From contig NZ_JAIZZN010000011.1 of the NCBI RefSeq assembly GCF_020443565.1, positions 1 through 64,000 of the forward strand: a DNA stretch of 64,000 bases. The letters run 5' to 3'. The number at the start of each line of letters is the position of its first letter. Position 1 is the stretch's first letter. A program made the translations under genes and the position numbers. The notes below the pieces were generated by a model that was not told the DNA's origin, did not search any database, and worked only from the letters and a program-made list of their open reading frames with translations. This DNA comes from Clostridium sp. CS001. Lineage in GTDB: Bacteria; Bacillota; Clostridia; Clostridiales; Clostridiaceae. This document shows, piece after piece, positions 8,220 to 16,957 of this stretch.

Positions 8220-8347
8220 AACGATTCTCCTTACTTGCAAAATTCCATTTAAATTTATTACTTGCAATACTATTATAGGCAATGTACCTCCATACTTTCA
8301 AGTCATATTATAAGTTAAAGATAAAATTTAATTATATATTCATAACT

Positions 8348-9238
8348 TTAAATATCAATTACATGATGTTGTCTGGCTTCGCCAATAAAAAATACTGCCA
8401 TAGCTCCAGGGCCACTAAATCTTCCAACTACAGGTCCAATAAAGTGAATGATTACTTCTTTAACTGTAACCTTTTCAAGTATTTCTTGTTTAAGTTTTAC
8501 AGCCTCCTCATAACAATCTGCATGACAAATAGCTATTGTTTGATTTTCAGGGTTTGTAATCTTCTCCTTTAGGATCTCCGCAAGCTTAGTTAGTGATTTC
8601 TTTCGTCCTCTAACCTTCAGTAGTGGTATTACCTTCCCTTCATGGTTCAAGGTAAGTATAGGCTTTATATGCAGTACTAAGCCTAATGTAGCTGCTACAT
8701 TAGATATTCTTCCACCTCTTTTTAAAAAGTTTAAATCCTCCACAGTAATATAAGTATTTAAATTTTGTATTAAATTTTGTATTTCGGAAACAATCTCCTG
8801 GGCACTAGCGCCTTCCTTCTTCATTTCCACTGCTTTCATAACCATAAGACCTTGACCAAGAGATGCTGTTAACACATCAATAATATATATACGAGTGCTA
8901 GGGAATTCTTCGAGAGTAGCAACCTTACCAATGTTAGCACTATTATAAGTACCACTAAGTCCAGAGGAAACTCCAATATAAACTATATCCTTATTTTGTT
9001 CTGCAGCTGACTTAAAAATCTTATAAAAGCTTTCAGAATTTGCTTGTGAAGTGTTCGGTAGCGCTCCATTTCTAAGGTCATCAAAAAACTTCTTTTGACT
9101 TACAGTCTGTCCCAAATCATCTAAGAACTCTTCACCATTATAACTAAATGGTAACTTGGCAAAAGGAATGTTGTTCTCATAAATATATTCCTTTGGCAAA
9201 TCACAACAAGAATCGGTCATTATAACAAAATCTTTCAT
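8348..9238 (-). CDS. DegV family fatty-acid-binding protein
   Basis: 296 residues. DegV proteins bind a fatty acid in a cleft; relatives called FakB present it to the FakA kinase. Visible motifs are TDSCCDLP at the N-terminus, LPNTSQAN near residue 60, GVSSGLSGTYNSA, the LKRGGRISN block and the C-terminal GPGAMAVFF. The ATG at 9236-9238 is chosen because GGAGG lies seven bases upstream; another ATG at 9242-9244 touches that site. A long TTTA microsatellite lies 20 bases upstream of this start and could affect expression. No fakA gene is nearby. Confidence 0.93.
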   Translation of the reverse strand: MKDFVIMTDSCCDLPKEYIYENNIPFAKLPFSYNGEEFLDDLGQTVSQKKFFDDLRNGALPNTSQANSESFYKIFKSAAEQNKDIVYIGVSSGLSGTYNSANIGKVATLEEFPSTRIYIIDVLTASLGQGLMVMKAVEMKKEGASAQEIVSEIQNLIQNLNTYITVEDLNFLKRGGRISNVAATLGLVLHIKPILTLNHEGKVIPLLKVRGRKKSLTKLAEILKEKITNPENQTIAICHADCYEEAVKLKQEILEKVTVKEVIIHFIGPVVGRFSGPGAMAVFFIGEARQHHVIDI

Positions 9239-9260
9239 TTGCATTCCTCCTATTTTTCCA

Positions 9261-9330
<70 letters not shown>

Positions 9331-9456
9331 TGTTTATTAATATTAATCTTATTTTAACACCATCGAAGACGTAAAATACACCTTCTTATTATAAATCTCT
9401 AATAATATTTTAAGTTTCTACTAATAAAGTAATATCCCCTTAATAATTCCTCTAAT

Positions 9457-9488
9457 TTTAAGGTATTACGTTAGGCAATGCCTTAAAA
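9457..9488. terminator. Hairpin in the DegV/oxidoreductase intergenic region
   Basis: TTTTAAGGTATT and AATGCCTTAAAA pair (one G-T pair) across an 8-base loop. It could terminate divergent read-through or act as a leader structure. No gene immediately precedes it. Confidence 0.35.
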
Positions 9489-9566
9489 CTATAGCATAAA
9501 AAGCACCTCCTGTAAAACAAATTAAAATATCTTTAGGTGTTCTTACACATATAGGATACTTTGCTA

Positions 9567-9614
9567 TTGCTTTCTAAATACTCATATACTATAATTCTAA
9601 TAATAACTATTATT
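9567..9614 (+). promoter_or_regulatory. Promoter with overlapping dyad for the rubredoxin-FAD oxidoreductase
   Basis: TTGCTT (9567-9572), a 17-base spacer and TATAAT (9590-9595) form a good sigma-A promoter. A dyad AATAATA-AC-TATTATT (9599-9614) covers the expected start site. The position and AT-rich dyad are compatible with a repressor site, possibly of the PerR/Fur type, which is inference. Confidence 0.5.
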
Positions 9615-9646
9615 CTTAGATAATAATTAGAGGGGTGATCATATTA

Positions 9647-10999
9647 ATGAATAACTTAGATGTAAAAGAAGATGAAATGCTCAAAGGTAAAAGGTGGAAG
9701 TGCGTAGTTTGTGGCGAAGAATTTACCGGATCAAATCCGCCTGAAATGTGCCCTGCTTGTGGTGCAGTTGCAGATCAATTTATTCAAGTATCAGAAAGCA
9801 AAGTAACCTTTAACTCTGACAAAAAGGAAAGGTTTATAATCATTGGTAATGGTGCTGCCGGATATTATGCTGCAGGTGCTATTAGAAAGAGAAACAGTGA
9901 ATGTTACATAGAGATAATCTCAGAGGAACGCTACTTAACATATTACAGACCTTCAATTTCTGATGCAATCGGCAAAGACATTAAAGAGGATTCCTTCTAC
10001 TTATCTCCAAAGGAGTGGTACGTAGATAATAACATAACCCTTACCTTAGGAGTGCAAGTTCAAGCCTTAAACCCTAATGAAAAACAAGTATTGTTTAATG
10101 ATGGTAGTGCTATAGGTTATGACAAGTTAATCTTAGCTAATGGAAGCAAGAACTTTATGATTCCTGTAGAGGGCGTAGATAAACCCGGAGTATTTTCTTT
10201 AAGAGATATAGAAGATTTAAAGGCTATCAACACTAAACTTATAAATTCTAAAAATGTAGTCATTGTAGGTGGAGGACTTTTAGGACTTGAAGCTGCATAT
10301 GAAATTAGCAAAGCTGGTCTACATGTTTCCGTGGTGGAATTTAATAACTCTCTTCTAAATAGACAATTAGATGGTGAAAGTAGCTTATTACTTAAAACTG
10401 CAGTTGAAAACCAAAATATCGAAGTTATACTAGGCGACTCAGTTAAATCTATTAATGGCCGCTCTTGTGTTGAATCAGTTAATTTACAGAGTGGAAAAGT
10501 AATAGATTCAGACTTAGTTCTATTTTCAACAGGTATATCCCCAAACAAAAGCATAGCTGATAATACCGACATATTAACTAATAGAGGGATACTAATCAAT
10601 GAGAACATGGAAACTAATATTAAAGACATATATGCCTGTGGAGACGTTGCAGAATTTAAGGGTATGGTATATGGCAATTGGGCTACTGCAGTGCAAATGG
10701 GTAAAGCTGCAGGTACAAATGCAGTAGGCCATAGCCAAGAACTACTACCTTCAATAGGAGTTATTTCTTTCAACTCCATGGGCTTAACTCTATTGTCTGT
10801 AGGTGAAATTCCTAAAGAATCATCAAAAACTATTATTTTAAAAGATGAGGAAAACAAGATATACAAGAAATTATTCTTCACTAAAGACATATTGGTTGGT
10901 GGTATCTTAATAGGAGACACCAAATCTTCTGCTAAACTAATAATGGCGATAAAAGGAGCAAAAACCCTAAACCAAGTACTGGGTGAGGGTTTAATATAG
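9647..10999 (+). CDS. Rubredoxin-fused NAD(P)H/FAD oxidoreductase (NROR-like)
   Basis: 450 residues. Residues 15-40 form a rubredoxin-type iron site with Cys19, Cys22, Cys34 and Cys37 (CVVC and CPAC), of the short form seen at the end of rubrerythrins. The rest is a pyridine-nucleotide-disulfide oxidoreductase: GNGAAGYYAAG binds FAD near residue 62, VGGGLLGLEAAYEI binds NAD(P)H near 205, and YACGDVAEF is the late FAD motif. Clostridial NADH:rubredoxin reductases feed electrons to oxygen- and peroxide-detoxifying proteins; here the electron acceptor is fused to the reductase. I start at ATG 9647 because AGGGGTGATC lies six bases upstream; the GTG at 9635 is part of that site. Monocistronic. 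Confidence 0.92.
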   Translation: MNNLDVKEDEMLKGKRWKCVVCGEEFTGSNPPEMCPACGAVADQFIQVSESKVTFNSDKKERFIIIGNGAAGYYAAGAIRKRNSECYIEIISEERYLTYYRPSISDAIGKDIKEDSFYLSPKEWYVDNNITLTLGVQVQALNPNEKQVLFNDGSAIGYDKLILANGSKNFMIPVEGVDKPGVFSLRDIEDLKAINTKLINSKNVVIVGGGLLGLEAAYEISKAGLHVSVVEFNNSLLNRQLDGESSLLLKTAVENQNIEVILGDSVKSINGRSCVESVNLQSGKVIDSDLVLFSTGISPNKSIADNTDILTNRGILINENMETNIKDIYACGDVAEFKGMVYGNWATAVQMGKAAGTNAVGHSQELLPSIGVISFNSMGLTLLSVGEIPKESSKTIILKDEENKIYKKLFFTKDILVGGILIGDTKSSAKLIMAIKGAKTLNQVLGEGLI

Positions 11000-11005
11000 G
11001 TAGAG

Positions 11006-11043
11006 AGTATAAAACTTCTTCTGCGTGCCTTGCAACAGAACTG
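11006..11043 (+). repeat. Half copy of the palindromic repeat family
   Basis: The stretch TATAAAACTTCTTCTGCGTG, then CCTTGCAACAGAACTGGAAG, matches one end of the full repeats at 16156-16394 and 56260-56543 (read in reverse). The partner arm is missing and the sequence runs straight into a terminator hairpin. It starts 7 bases behind the oxidoreductase stop. Confidence 0.6.
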
Positions 11044-11078
11044 GAAGGTATTAATTTTATTAAGAAATTAATACCTTC
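11044..11078. terminator. Bidirectional terminator between convergent genes
   Basis: The arms 11044-11057 and 11065-11078 (GAAGGTATTAATTT and its complement) are perfect over 14 bp. The hairpin ends at the amidase stop and lies behind the oxidoreductase, so it can serve both strands. Confidence 0.7.
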
Positions 11079-12061
11079 TATTCCATTAATGCTTTATGAA
11101 TACCCTCTGACAGCGACTTTGCTAACTTATCTTGGTAATCACTGGATGATAATAGCTTGTCCTCTGAAACGTTTGATTGGAAACCCATTTCTACTAAAAT
11201 AACAGGAACCTTAGACCAATTAAAGCCTGTCATATCATCCCTTTCAGAAACTCCCCTATTTTTCATACCAATGTCATCAATTAATTTGTTAAGGACTGCT
11301 GTTCCATATTTTTTACTTACATTATATATGTTTCCTGTGTATTTATTATTTGCAGGCACTAGCATAGATGCTCCATTTACAGATGAACTATCACTTGAGT
11401 CAGCATGAATTCTTATAACTAAATCTGCATTAGCTTTATTTCCAATCTCTGCTCTTGCAATATTTCCAAGCATTTGTTTGTTTTCTGTTTTAGTCATTAT
11501 TACTGTATAACCCTTTTCTTGTAGCAGACTCCTTAGCCTAATTGCTACCTCCATATTGACCAAGTACTCAGGTGTTTTTGTATTAATGCCCTGTGCTCCA
11601 CCTGGCTCTTTTACTTTCATTATAGTGGACCCTGGCGCTTGTTGCTCTTTTACTAGACTTGTAACACTTGCATGACCTGGATCTATAACAATAGTTGTTT
11701 CTGAAGGTTTTTTAGAAACCTTTTTATATTCCTCAGTTTTAATTTGAGGCTCTTCTTTATCTTGAACTTTCACTTCTGTTTTAACTTCTTTTGAAGCTTC
11801 AAATTTTACCTCAGTCTTTACCTTAGGTGCTGGTTTTTCTTGTGGCTTAACTATGTTTTCTTCTTTTTCTTTTATTTCCTGATTTTCTTTTGCTAGTGCT
11901 TGCTCTTTATCAATATTACTGGTGTTTTTAATTTCTTCATTGATTTTTATAGCCTGAAGGGATCTTTCGCTTGTTTTCATTGAATAAGTTACCCTATATA
12001 ACATTGCACCTAAAATAGATAAACACATTAAAGTTAATAAAAACTTTTTCATTTTTCGCAT
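11078..12061 (-). CDS. N-acetylmuramoyl-L-alanine amidase (Amidase_3, CwlD-type)
   Basis: 327 residues, exported. It cleaves the amide between muramic acid and the peptide of peptidoglycan, zinc-dependent. A membrane anchor or signal (FLLTLMCLSILGAMLY) is followed by about 90 residues of Lys/Glu/Pro-rich linker with repeated VKTEVK motifs, then the catalytic domain: IDPGHA (His130), KEPGG (Glu152), IRIHADS (His219) and LVEMGFQSN (Glu291). The complete set indicates an active enzyme. The ATG at 12059-12061 has AGGAG seven bases ahead; an upstream ATG at 12076 overlaps this site. CwlD is usually shorter, without the long linker, so a vegetative wall role is also possible. Confidence 0.93.
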   Translation of the reverse strand: MRKMKKFLLTLMCLSILGAMLYRVTYSMKTSERSLQAIKINEEIKNTSNIDKEQALAKENQEIKEKEENIVKPQEKPAPKVKTEVKFEASKEVKTEVKVQDKEEPQIKTEEYKKVSKKPSETTIVIDPGHASVTSLVKEQQAPGSTIMKVKEPGGAQGINTKTPEYLVNMEVAIRLRSLLQEKGYTVIMTKTENKQMLGNIARAEIGNKANADLVIRIHADSSDSSSVNGASMLVPANNKYTGNIYNVSKKYGTAVLNKLIDDIGMKNRGVSERDDMTGFNWSKVPVILVEMGFQSNVSEDKLLSSSDYQDKLAKSLSEGIHKALME

Positions 12062-12134
12062 CTTAAGTCTCCTCATATGATGTGATTATAAATAGTATTC
12101 ACAGTCTCTTCTTCCTTGTTTGATTATTTTATAA

Positions 12135-12812
12135 TCATGCAGTTTTAACATTTTTTCTTTTTGAGTAGGCCAAAATTATACCTAAGGCAAGGGATAAAAA
12201 TGCAGCTGCCAGTACTCTGTATTCACCTGGTAGTAGGAATGTTAATGTATGTGCTGGTATCCAAAATATTGGAATAGTTTTAAAAAGAACAAAACTCACA
12301 AACCCATACCAATCTATTTTATTAGTTACTGCTTTAAGCTTGACCTTTTTAATCTTACTAAGCTTTCCTTCTCCTAAATCTATGAAGGTATCCGTAAGTC
12401 TATGTAATGCCATGAAAGTAGGCCCAAATATTAAATTCATAAAAGAGCTTGTAAAAAATGCAAATAATAATTTACCTGAAAAAGTATCTACAGAAGCATT
12501 AGGCAATAAACCCTTATTCATTGCTCCTCTTACCCCACCTGCAAATAATTCAAAGGCTATAACAAACCCCATTCCTAAAAAACCCCAAACTAAAAATTTA
12601 TATGTAATTCCTACAGGTTTCTTGTAATCTCCAGTTGCAATTCTAAGTGCTAGTATTTCTCCCATAGTGGCTAAGATTGCAACCTTTATGAACCCTAGCA
12701 TATAAGGATGTGCCTTATTAGCTGCGGTATAAATTGCGTTACTTGATGGATACGCCAATAAAAAAGCAATTACTAGTAATGTTCCAATCCATATTAAATC
12801 CTTTTTTTTCAC
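12135..12812 (-). CDS. Multi-pass membrane protein, Mpv17/PMP22-like
   Basis: 225 residues with about six hydrophobic segments. The C-terminal stretch FWIPAHTLTFLLPGEYR, followed by a last membrane helix, and the earlier FGPTFMALHRLTD resemble the two conserved blocks of the Mpv17/PMP22 family (WP..Q..NF..VP..R and GP..H). Bacterial members are known but not characterised, so function is open. The start is the GTG at 12810-12812 with GGGGG seven bases ahead. The longer frame to 12860 has no ribosome site. Single gene. Confidence 0.7.
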   Translation of the reverse strand: MKKKDLIWIGTLLVIAFLLAYPSSNAIYTAANKAHPYMLGFIKVAILATMGEILALRIATGDYKKPVGITYKFLVWGFLGMGFVIAFELFAGGVRGAMNKGLLPNASVDTFSGKLLFAFFTSSFMNLIFGPTFMALHRLTDTFIDLGEGKLSKIKKVKLKAVTNKIDWYGFVSFVLFKTIPIFWIPAHTLTFLLPGEYRVLAAAFLSLALGIILAYSKRKNVKTA

Positions 12813-12978
12813 TATAATTCCCCCTTTGTAACAATTATAAATTGTTAAATACCCACCCATTATATCAGAATCTTAAAATAGTTTACAGATTTTTTTCAAT
12901 GGTTTCAATATTCTAAAAAATAGCATTAATATTACAGAATCAAAGTGATAGTTTAAAACTTTGTTAGTATTGCTACAC

Positions 12979-13015
12979 AAAAAAGTTAGTAAAATTAAAT
13001 TTTACTAACTTTTTT
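12979..13015 (-). terminator. Long AT-rich terminator hairpin
   Basis: AAAAAAGTTAGTAAAATT (12979-12996) is a perfect complement of 12998-13015. A-run and T-run on the two sides let it work on either strand. It most likely ends the phosphatase transcript, which runs leftward. Confidence 0.75.
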
Positions 13016-13053
13016 ATATTTCTATATTGTCTAAGAGGGGAGTGATTGGATAT

Positions 13054-13104
13054 CCAGTATTAACTTTTTTCTTTTACTTGGGGGATAAAGATTGTTAATA
13101 CTGG
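13054..13104. repeat. 11-bp inverted repeat with 29-base spacer
   Basis: CCAGTATTAAC (13054-13064) and its perfect complement (13094-13104) flank a pyrimidine-rich spacer. It lies in the 306-bp gap behind the phosphatase gene at 13168. It could be part of a small RNA or an old repeat; no gene is seen here. Confidence 0.45.
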
Positions 13105-13167
13105 TTGTACTAAAGCTTTCTATGAACTTAGTATATACTTATTATAGTTACTTGTCAATATTTATTG

Positions 13168-14016
13168 TTAATTAATATTTATTCTTTTATACTCTTTCAT
13201 AAATCCTTCTTCACCATTTAAAACAAACTTATTAATAACATGGGCAACACCATTTTGCTCATTGGTTTTAGTAATAAAATTTGCAACCCTTTTAAGTTCT
13301 GGAAATGCATTTCCCATTGCAACACCTAATCCAGCATACTTAACCATATGTATATCATTGCCAGCATCACCTATACATATAACTTCCTCTTGTTTAATGT
13401 TAAGTTCTTGTGCGAGAGCTTCAACTCCAGCTCCCTTGTTAACTGATTTATGTAGAAACTCTAAGAAAAAAGGTGCACTTCTAACTACTGTATATTTACT
13501 AAGCAATGTTTCCGGAATCTTTTTAATTACTTCATCTATAATCTTTGGATCATCTATAAACATAACCTTTAGTATGTTTGTATCCTTAGGTACATCTTCT
13601 ACAGCAATTATCTCACTATGAATCAGATTTATTTCTGACTCTAGTCTAGTGTATTTGCTATCTTTAGGTGAAATTACTGTATTCTCAGTTAATGCATGTA
13701 TATTGACTTTTAACTCTATACTCAACTCATACAATTCTTCATAATCTTTCAAATCCAATGTAGTTTTGGATATTATTTTGTTTCCCCCAGAGCTTTGAAC
13801 TATCGCCCCATTAAATGCTACTACATAATCATCCTCTGAAACTAAGTTAAGGTCTTCTAAATATCTTTTAAATCCAACTAGAGGCCTTCCTGATGCTAAT
13901 ACAACTTTTACCCCATTTTCTCTTGCCTTTTGTATTGCTTCATAGTTCTCCGGTGAAATCTCTCTCTCTTCATTCAACAATGTTCCATCCATATCTATTG
14001 CTACTAACTTATACAT
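13168..14016 (-). CDS. HAD-superfamily Cof-type phosphatase
   Basis: 282 residues, typical of the Cof/YidA group of cytoplasmic sugar-phosphate or cofactor phosphatases. Motif I is IDMDGTLL with nucleophile Asp8 and acid Asp10. Motif II lies near VVLASGRP, and the C-terminal motif IV is GDAGNDIHMVKYAGLGVAMGNA. The cap (C2B) lies between. These enzymes are promiscuous, so the substrate cannot be named. The ATG at 14014-14016 gives the usual MYKLVAIDMDG start and follows a GGAGG-like site. Monocistronic, divergent from the diguanylate cyclase gene. Confidence 0.94.
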   Translation of the reverse strand: MYKLVAIDMDGTLLNEEREISPENYEAIQKARENGVKVVLASGRPLVGFKRYLEDLNLVSEDDYVVAFNGAIVQSSGGNKIISKTTLDLKDYEELYELSIELKVNIHALTENTVISPKDSKYTRLESEINLIHSEIIAVEDVPKDTNILKVMFIDDPKIIDEVIKKIPETLLSKYTVVRSAPFFLEFLHKSVNKGAGVEALAQELNIKQEEVICIGDAGNDIHMVKYAGLGVAMGNAFPELKRVANFITKTNEQNGVAHVINKFVLNGEEGFMKEYKRININ

Positions 14017-14358
14017 TAACTACCTCCGTATATCTACATTTCTTAAATATCAATCTATACTATATCATACAATTTTATAAGAAATACATTTCATACTTTG
14101 TAAACTTTGCGTGAATTTATCGTCAAACACTATATCAATATATTATAATAGTGTTTAATGTAGATTATCATTGGGTTTTTAATTATGGAAACTACATATA
14201 ATATTTTTACGTGAATTTTGTAGTCATAAGCACATAACAACAGTTTTTATGAATTTTAAGACTTAATAACGTTAAGTTGATGAAATATTAATGACATCCT
14301 TACCATTTTAATGTAATATAAATACTATATTTTTATATAAAAGGAGATTACAAATAAG
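14017..14358. other. Divergent intergenic region, no gene seen
   Basis: The 342-bp gap between two divergent genes must carry both promoters. A weak dyad (AAACACTAT with ATAGTGTTT, 14124-14156) is the only visible structure. No start codon with a ribosome site opens a plausible gene. Confidence 0.5.
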
Positions 14359-16149
14359 ATGCTAAAAAAAGAAAAGCCATTAATTATTGCTCTATCTACT
14401 ATTATCTTTACAGCATTATTATATGTTATTTTCACCTTAAATAAATTGAGCACATATACCACGCCTTCAAATATTGTTTCTGAGAAAGGTGTGTTAGCTC
14501 TTGAAGCTTTTTACTTTGGTGTGTTGCTTATGATTGCCTTATATCACCTCTATTTATATACTTTCAATCCAAGTGATAATTCTAATCTTTATTTTTGCGC
14601 GCTTTGCATTGTTGTATCTTTTAGGGTCTTAATCCTCAGTAACACTTATTTTTTACCTTTTAATAATAGCTTAAGTTATAATCTTCTTTTGAAGTTGGAA
14701 TACTTAACTTTCTATGCCTGCGTTTACCTCTCATTAAGTTATATAACTGTAGTTTTTAATGATTATTGTTCAAAGAAAACCATAAAAACCTTTCAATTTA
14801 TCTCAAGTTTATTTATGGCTATTACTATATTTATTCCTTTAGTGCTTGCATCAAAAATCTTTATGGTATTTCAAATATTGACTTTAGCAATTATTATGTA
14901 TGCAACCTTTGTTATTTTAAAGGTCTTTCATAATAAAAAACACGCTCATTTAATTACTAAACTCCTTTACTTCTTAGCTATACTACTAAGCTTAACGTCA
15001 ATATTGCACAATATAGGTATAAATAAATTATACAATTACTCCTTGTTAGGATTCTTTATTTTCACGCTTTTAAATACTTTTACATTAGCAATGAGTCAAT
15101 CTAAAGTTTATGAAAAAATTGAAAAGTTATCTAAGGAGAAAGAACAATATCTTTTAGCAGAAAAACTTAGCGAAGTTACCTTTCTTTTAAATTCTACTTT
15201 AAACCTACAAGAAGTTTTAGATAAATTATTAAAAGGTTTAAAAGAATTAGTGCCTTATGATAGCGCCTCATTTTTCATGGAAGAAAACGGTATCCTTAAT
15301 ATTGTAAAAGCAACTGGTTTCAAAAACATGGGTGAAGTATCTAAAGTTTCTATCAATAAAAAACATGATTCTTTATTTAAAGAAATATATGAAACTAACA
15401 TCCCATTAACTGTTTCAAATGTTAAAAATGATCCTCGTTTTACACATTATATGAGTCAATCAACCATTGAAAGTTGGATGGGCATACCAATAATCTTTAA
15501 ATCAAAAATTATCGGCATATTAACACTTGATTCAACTAAAGAGAACATTTATACTAAGTATCACTCTAACATAGGATTGTCCTTTGCCTACCACGCAGGA
15601 ATCGCTATAGAAAATGCTACTTTATATGGTAAGACTAAAGAACTAGCTAGTATAGATCCTTTGACTAACTTATATAATAGGCGTAGTTTTTTTGAAATTG
15701 CAAATATAAACTTTGATAAATCAAAAGCATTATTGCAAACTATTTCTGCTATTATGATTGATATTGATGATTTCAAAAAAATAAATGACAAATTAGGTCA
15801 CCATATCGGCGACTTAGTATTAACACGTCTTTCTAAAGTTTGTTCTGAAAACTTAAGTAAAAAGGATATTTTAGGCCGTTTTGGTGGCGAAGAATTTGTC
15901 GTCTTACTACCTGATACTACCTTTGAAGAAGCTCAAGTAATAGCAGAAAACTTAAGATATGCAATAGAAAATAACCCTGTAGTTATTAGGCAATCAGATT
16001 CAATACCAATAACCTCAAGTCTTGGCGTTGCTTCCATTACTCCGGTAGAACAAGATTTAGATTCCTTGTTTGTGGCGGCAGATAAAGCAATGTATCAGGC
16101 TAAGGCATTGGGCAAAAACAAAGTTATGGCAATAAATTTAGACACGTAA
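14359..16149 (+). CDS. Membrane-bound GAF-GGDEF diguanylate cyclase
   Basis: 596 residues. About eight hydrophobic segments occupy residues 8-248 (a 7TM-type sensor region), then a short coiled linker (KEKEQYLLAEK), a GAF domain at about 265-410 (WMGIPIIFKSKIIGILTLDS), and a GGDEF domain from about 425. The active-site loop GGEEF is at 509-513 and DIDDFKKIND carries the metal and substrate residues, so it should make cyclic di-GMP from GTP. The product-inhibition I-site (RxxD five residues before GGEEF) reads SKKD and is therefore lost. The signal sensed by the membrane or GAF part is unknown. AAGGAG lies 12 bases before the ATG. A palindromic repeat starts seven bases behind the stop. Confidence 0.93.
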   Translation: MLKKEKPLIIALSTIIFTALLYVIFTLNKLSTYTTPSNIVSEKGVLALEAFYFGVLLMIALYHLYLYTFNPSDNSNLYFCALCIVVSFRVLILSNTYFLPFNNSLSYNLLLKLEYLTFYACVYLSLSYITVVFNDYCSKKTIKTFQFISSLFMAITIFIPLVLASKIFMVFQILTLAIIMYATFVILKVFHNKKHAHLITKLLYFLAILLSLTSILHNIGINKLYNYSLLGFFIFTLLNTFTLAMSQSKVYEKIEKLSKEKEQYLLAEKLSEVTFLLNSTLNLQEVLDKLLKGLKELVPYDSASFFMEENGILNIVKATGFKNMGEVSKVSINKKHDSLFKEIYETNIPLTVSNVKNDPRFTHYMSQSTIESWMGIPIIFKSKIIGILTLDSTKENIYTKYHSNIGLSFAYHAGIAIENATLYGKTKELASIDPLTNLYNRRSFFEIANINFDKSKALLQTISAIMIDIDDFKKINDKLGHHIGDLVLTRLSKVCSENLSKKDILGRFGGEEFVVLLPDTTFEEAQVIAENLRYAIENNPVVIRQSDSIPITSSLGVASITPVEQDLDSLFVAADKAMYQAKALGKNKVMAINLDT

Positions 16150-16155
16150 GGGCTG

Positions 16156-16394
16156 TATAAGATTTCTCCTGCATGATTTGCAAAAGAGCTGGAAGTTGGA
16201 AATTCCATTAAGGAATTCTAATCTTTTGAAAATATAAAATTCTCTAGCGCTCACATTCGCCGTCCTGGCTCAGTTCGCTACCCTGCCGTCCTGGCAGGGT
16301 TACAAGAATTTTATATTTTCAAAAGAAGAATTTCTAAATGCAATTTCAACAACTTCTGCGCTTCTATTGCAAATCCTTCCGCAGAAATCTTATA
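16156..16394. repeat. Palindromic repeat family, copy A (239 bp)
   Basis: The ends TATAAGATTTCTCC and its near complement AGAAATCTTATA form the outer arms. Inside are a second pair around GGAATTCTAATCTTTTG / CAAAAGAAGAATTTC and a third pair ATATAAAATTCTC / GAATTTTATAT. The core holds GCGCTCACATTCGCC and CCTGCCGTCCTGGCAGGG. It is inverted relative to copies B and D and begins directly behind the diguanylate cyclase stop. No open reading frame is visible. Confidence 0.85.
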
Positions 16395-16574
16395 ATTTTT
16401 AGTGGTCGTAAATTTGATGTTGGAAAGAGGATGTGAATACAATTAACCTTAACAGAATATGAATTTTGTGTTTTGTTTCAAAAGGGTGGTTGTATAGATA
16501 TTGTAGAAATGTTTTCTAATATGATGGATTTAATTATCATAGAAAATAATGAAAAGAATAAATAAACTTCTTCT

Positions 16575-16610
16575 AACAAAAAACTGCCATGATTAATTAC
16601 CATAGCAGTT
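16575..16610 (-). terminator. Terminator of the mini zinc-ribbon gene
   Basis: On the minus strand AACTGCTATG and CATGGCAGTT pair (one G-T pair) and are followed by TTTTTTG. It lies 36 bp behind the small gene at 16646-16810. Confidence 0.7.
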
Positions 16611-16645
16611 GAGATAATGCCCTTAATATTATTAAAAACTAAAGA

Positions 16646-16810
16646 CTATATTTTTTTCTTTTGACACCTCTTACACACCATAATTTTTTCACCACTACCT
16701 GTAACTAGTTCATATAGTAACTTTATTCTTTCCGCCTTACATACAGGACAAGTTCCCCTTCCTCTAGATGGAAGCTTCCACAGACATTTACCACGATATT
16801 GTTTCCCCAT
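16646..16810 (-). CDS. 54-residue zinc-ribbon protein
   Basis: A short gene reading MGKQYRGKCLWKLPSRGRGT at the start, followed by CPVC, a 20-residue spacer and CKRC, ending in QKKKI. The two CxxC pairs (Cys21/Cys24 and Cys46/Cys49) make a rubredoxin- or ribbon-type zinc site. The protein is strongly basic, so binding to nucleic acid is possible but not shown. The ATG at 16808-16810 follows AAAGGGGGA with good spacing, and a terminator closes the unit. The combination of ribosome site, paired cysteines and terminator supports a real gene. I do not recognise a named family. Confidence 0.75.
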   Translation of the reverse strand: MGKQYRGKCLWKLPSRGRGTCPVCKAERIKLLYELVTGSGEKIMVCKRCQKKKI

Positions 16811-16957
16811 ATTAAATCCCCCTTTTGATATCTAGTGTTTATTTTTTTATAATCAATACTAATAATATTAATTACAAAGGGAATTTATGATTATTTTTTA
16901 TTGTAGAATTATTATTCTCAGACCACCCAACCTCTAAGTAGCATTAAATAAGATATG

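Noticed and set aside
10117-10923. Long antisense open frame across the rubredoxin-FAD oxidoreductase gene
   Set aside because: It is the mirror of a well-supported gene, with no family features of its own.
16440-16565. Open plus-strand stretch of 41 codons reading QLTLTEYEFCVLFQKGGC and onward
   Set aside because: It has no start codon with a ribosome site and follows a stop directly; at best a gene remnant, not claimed as a gene.
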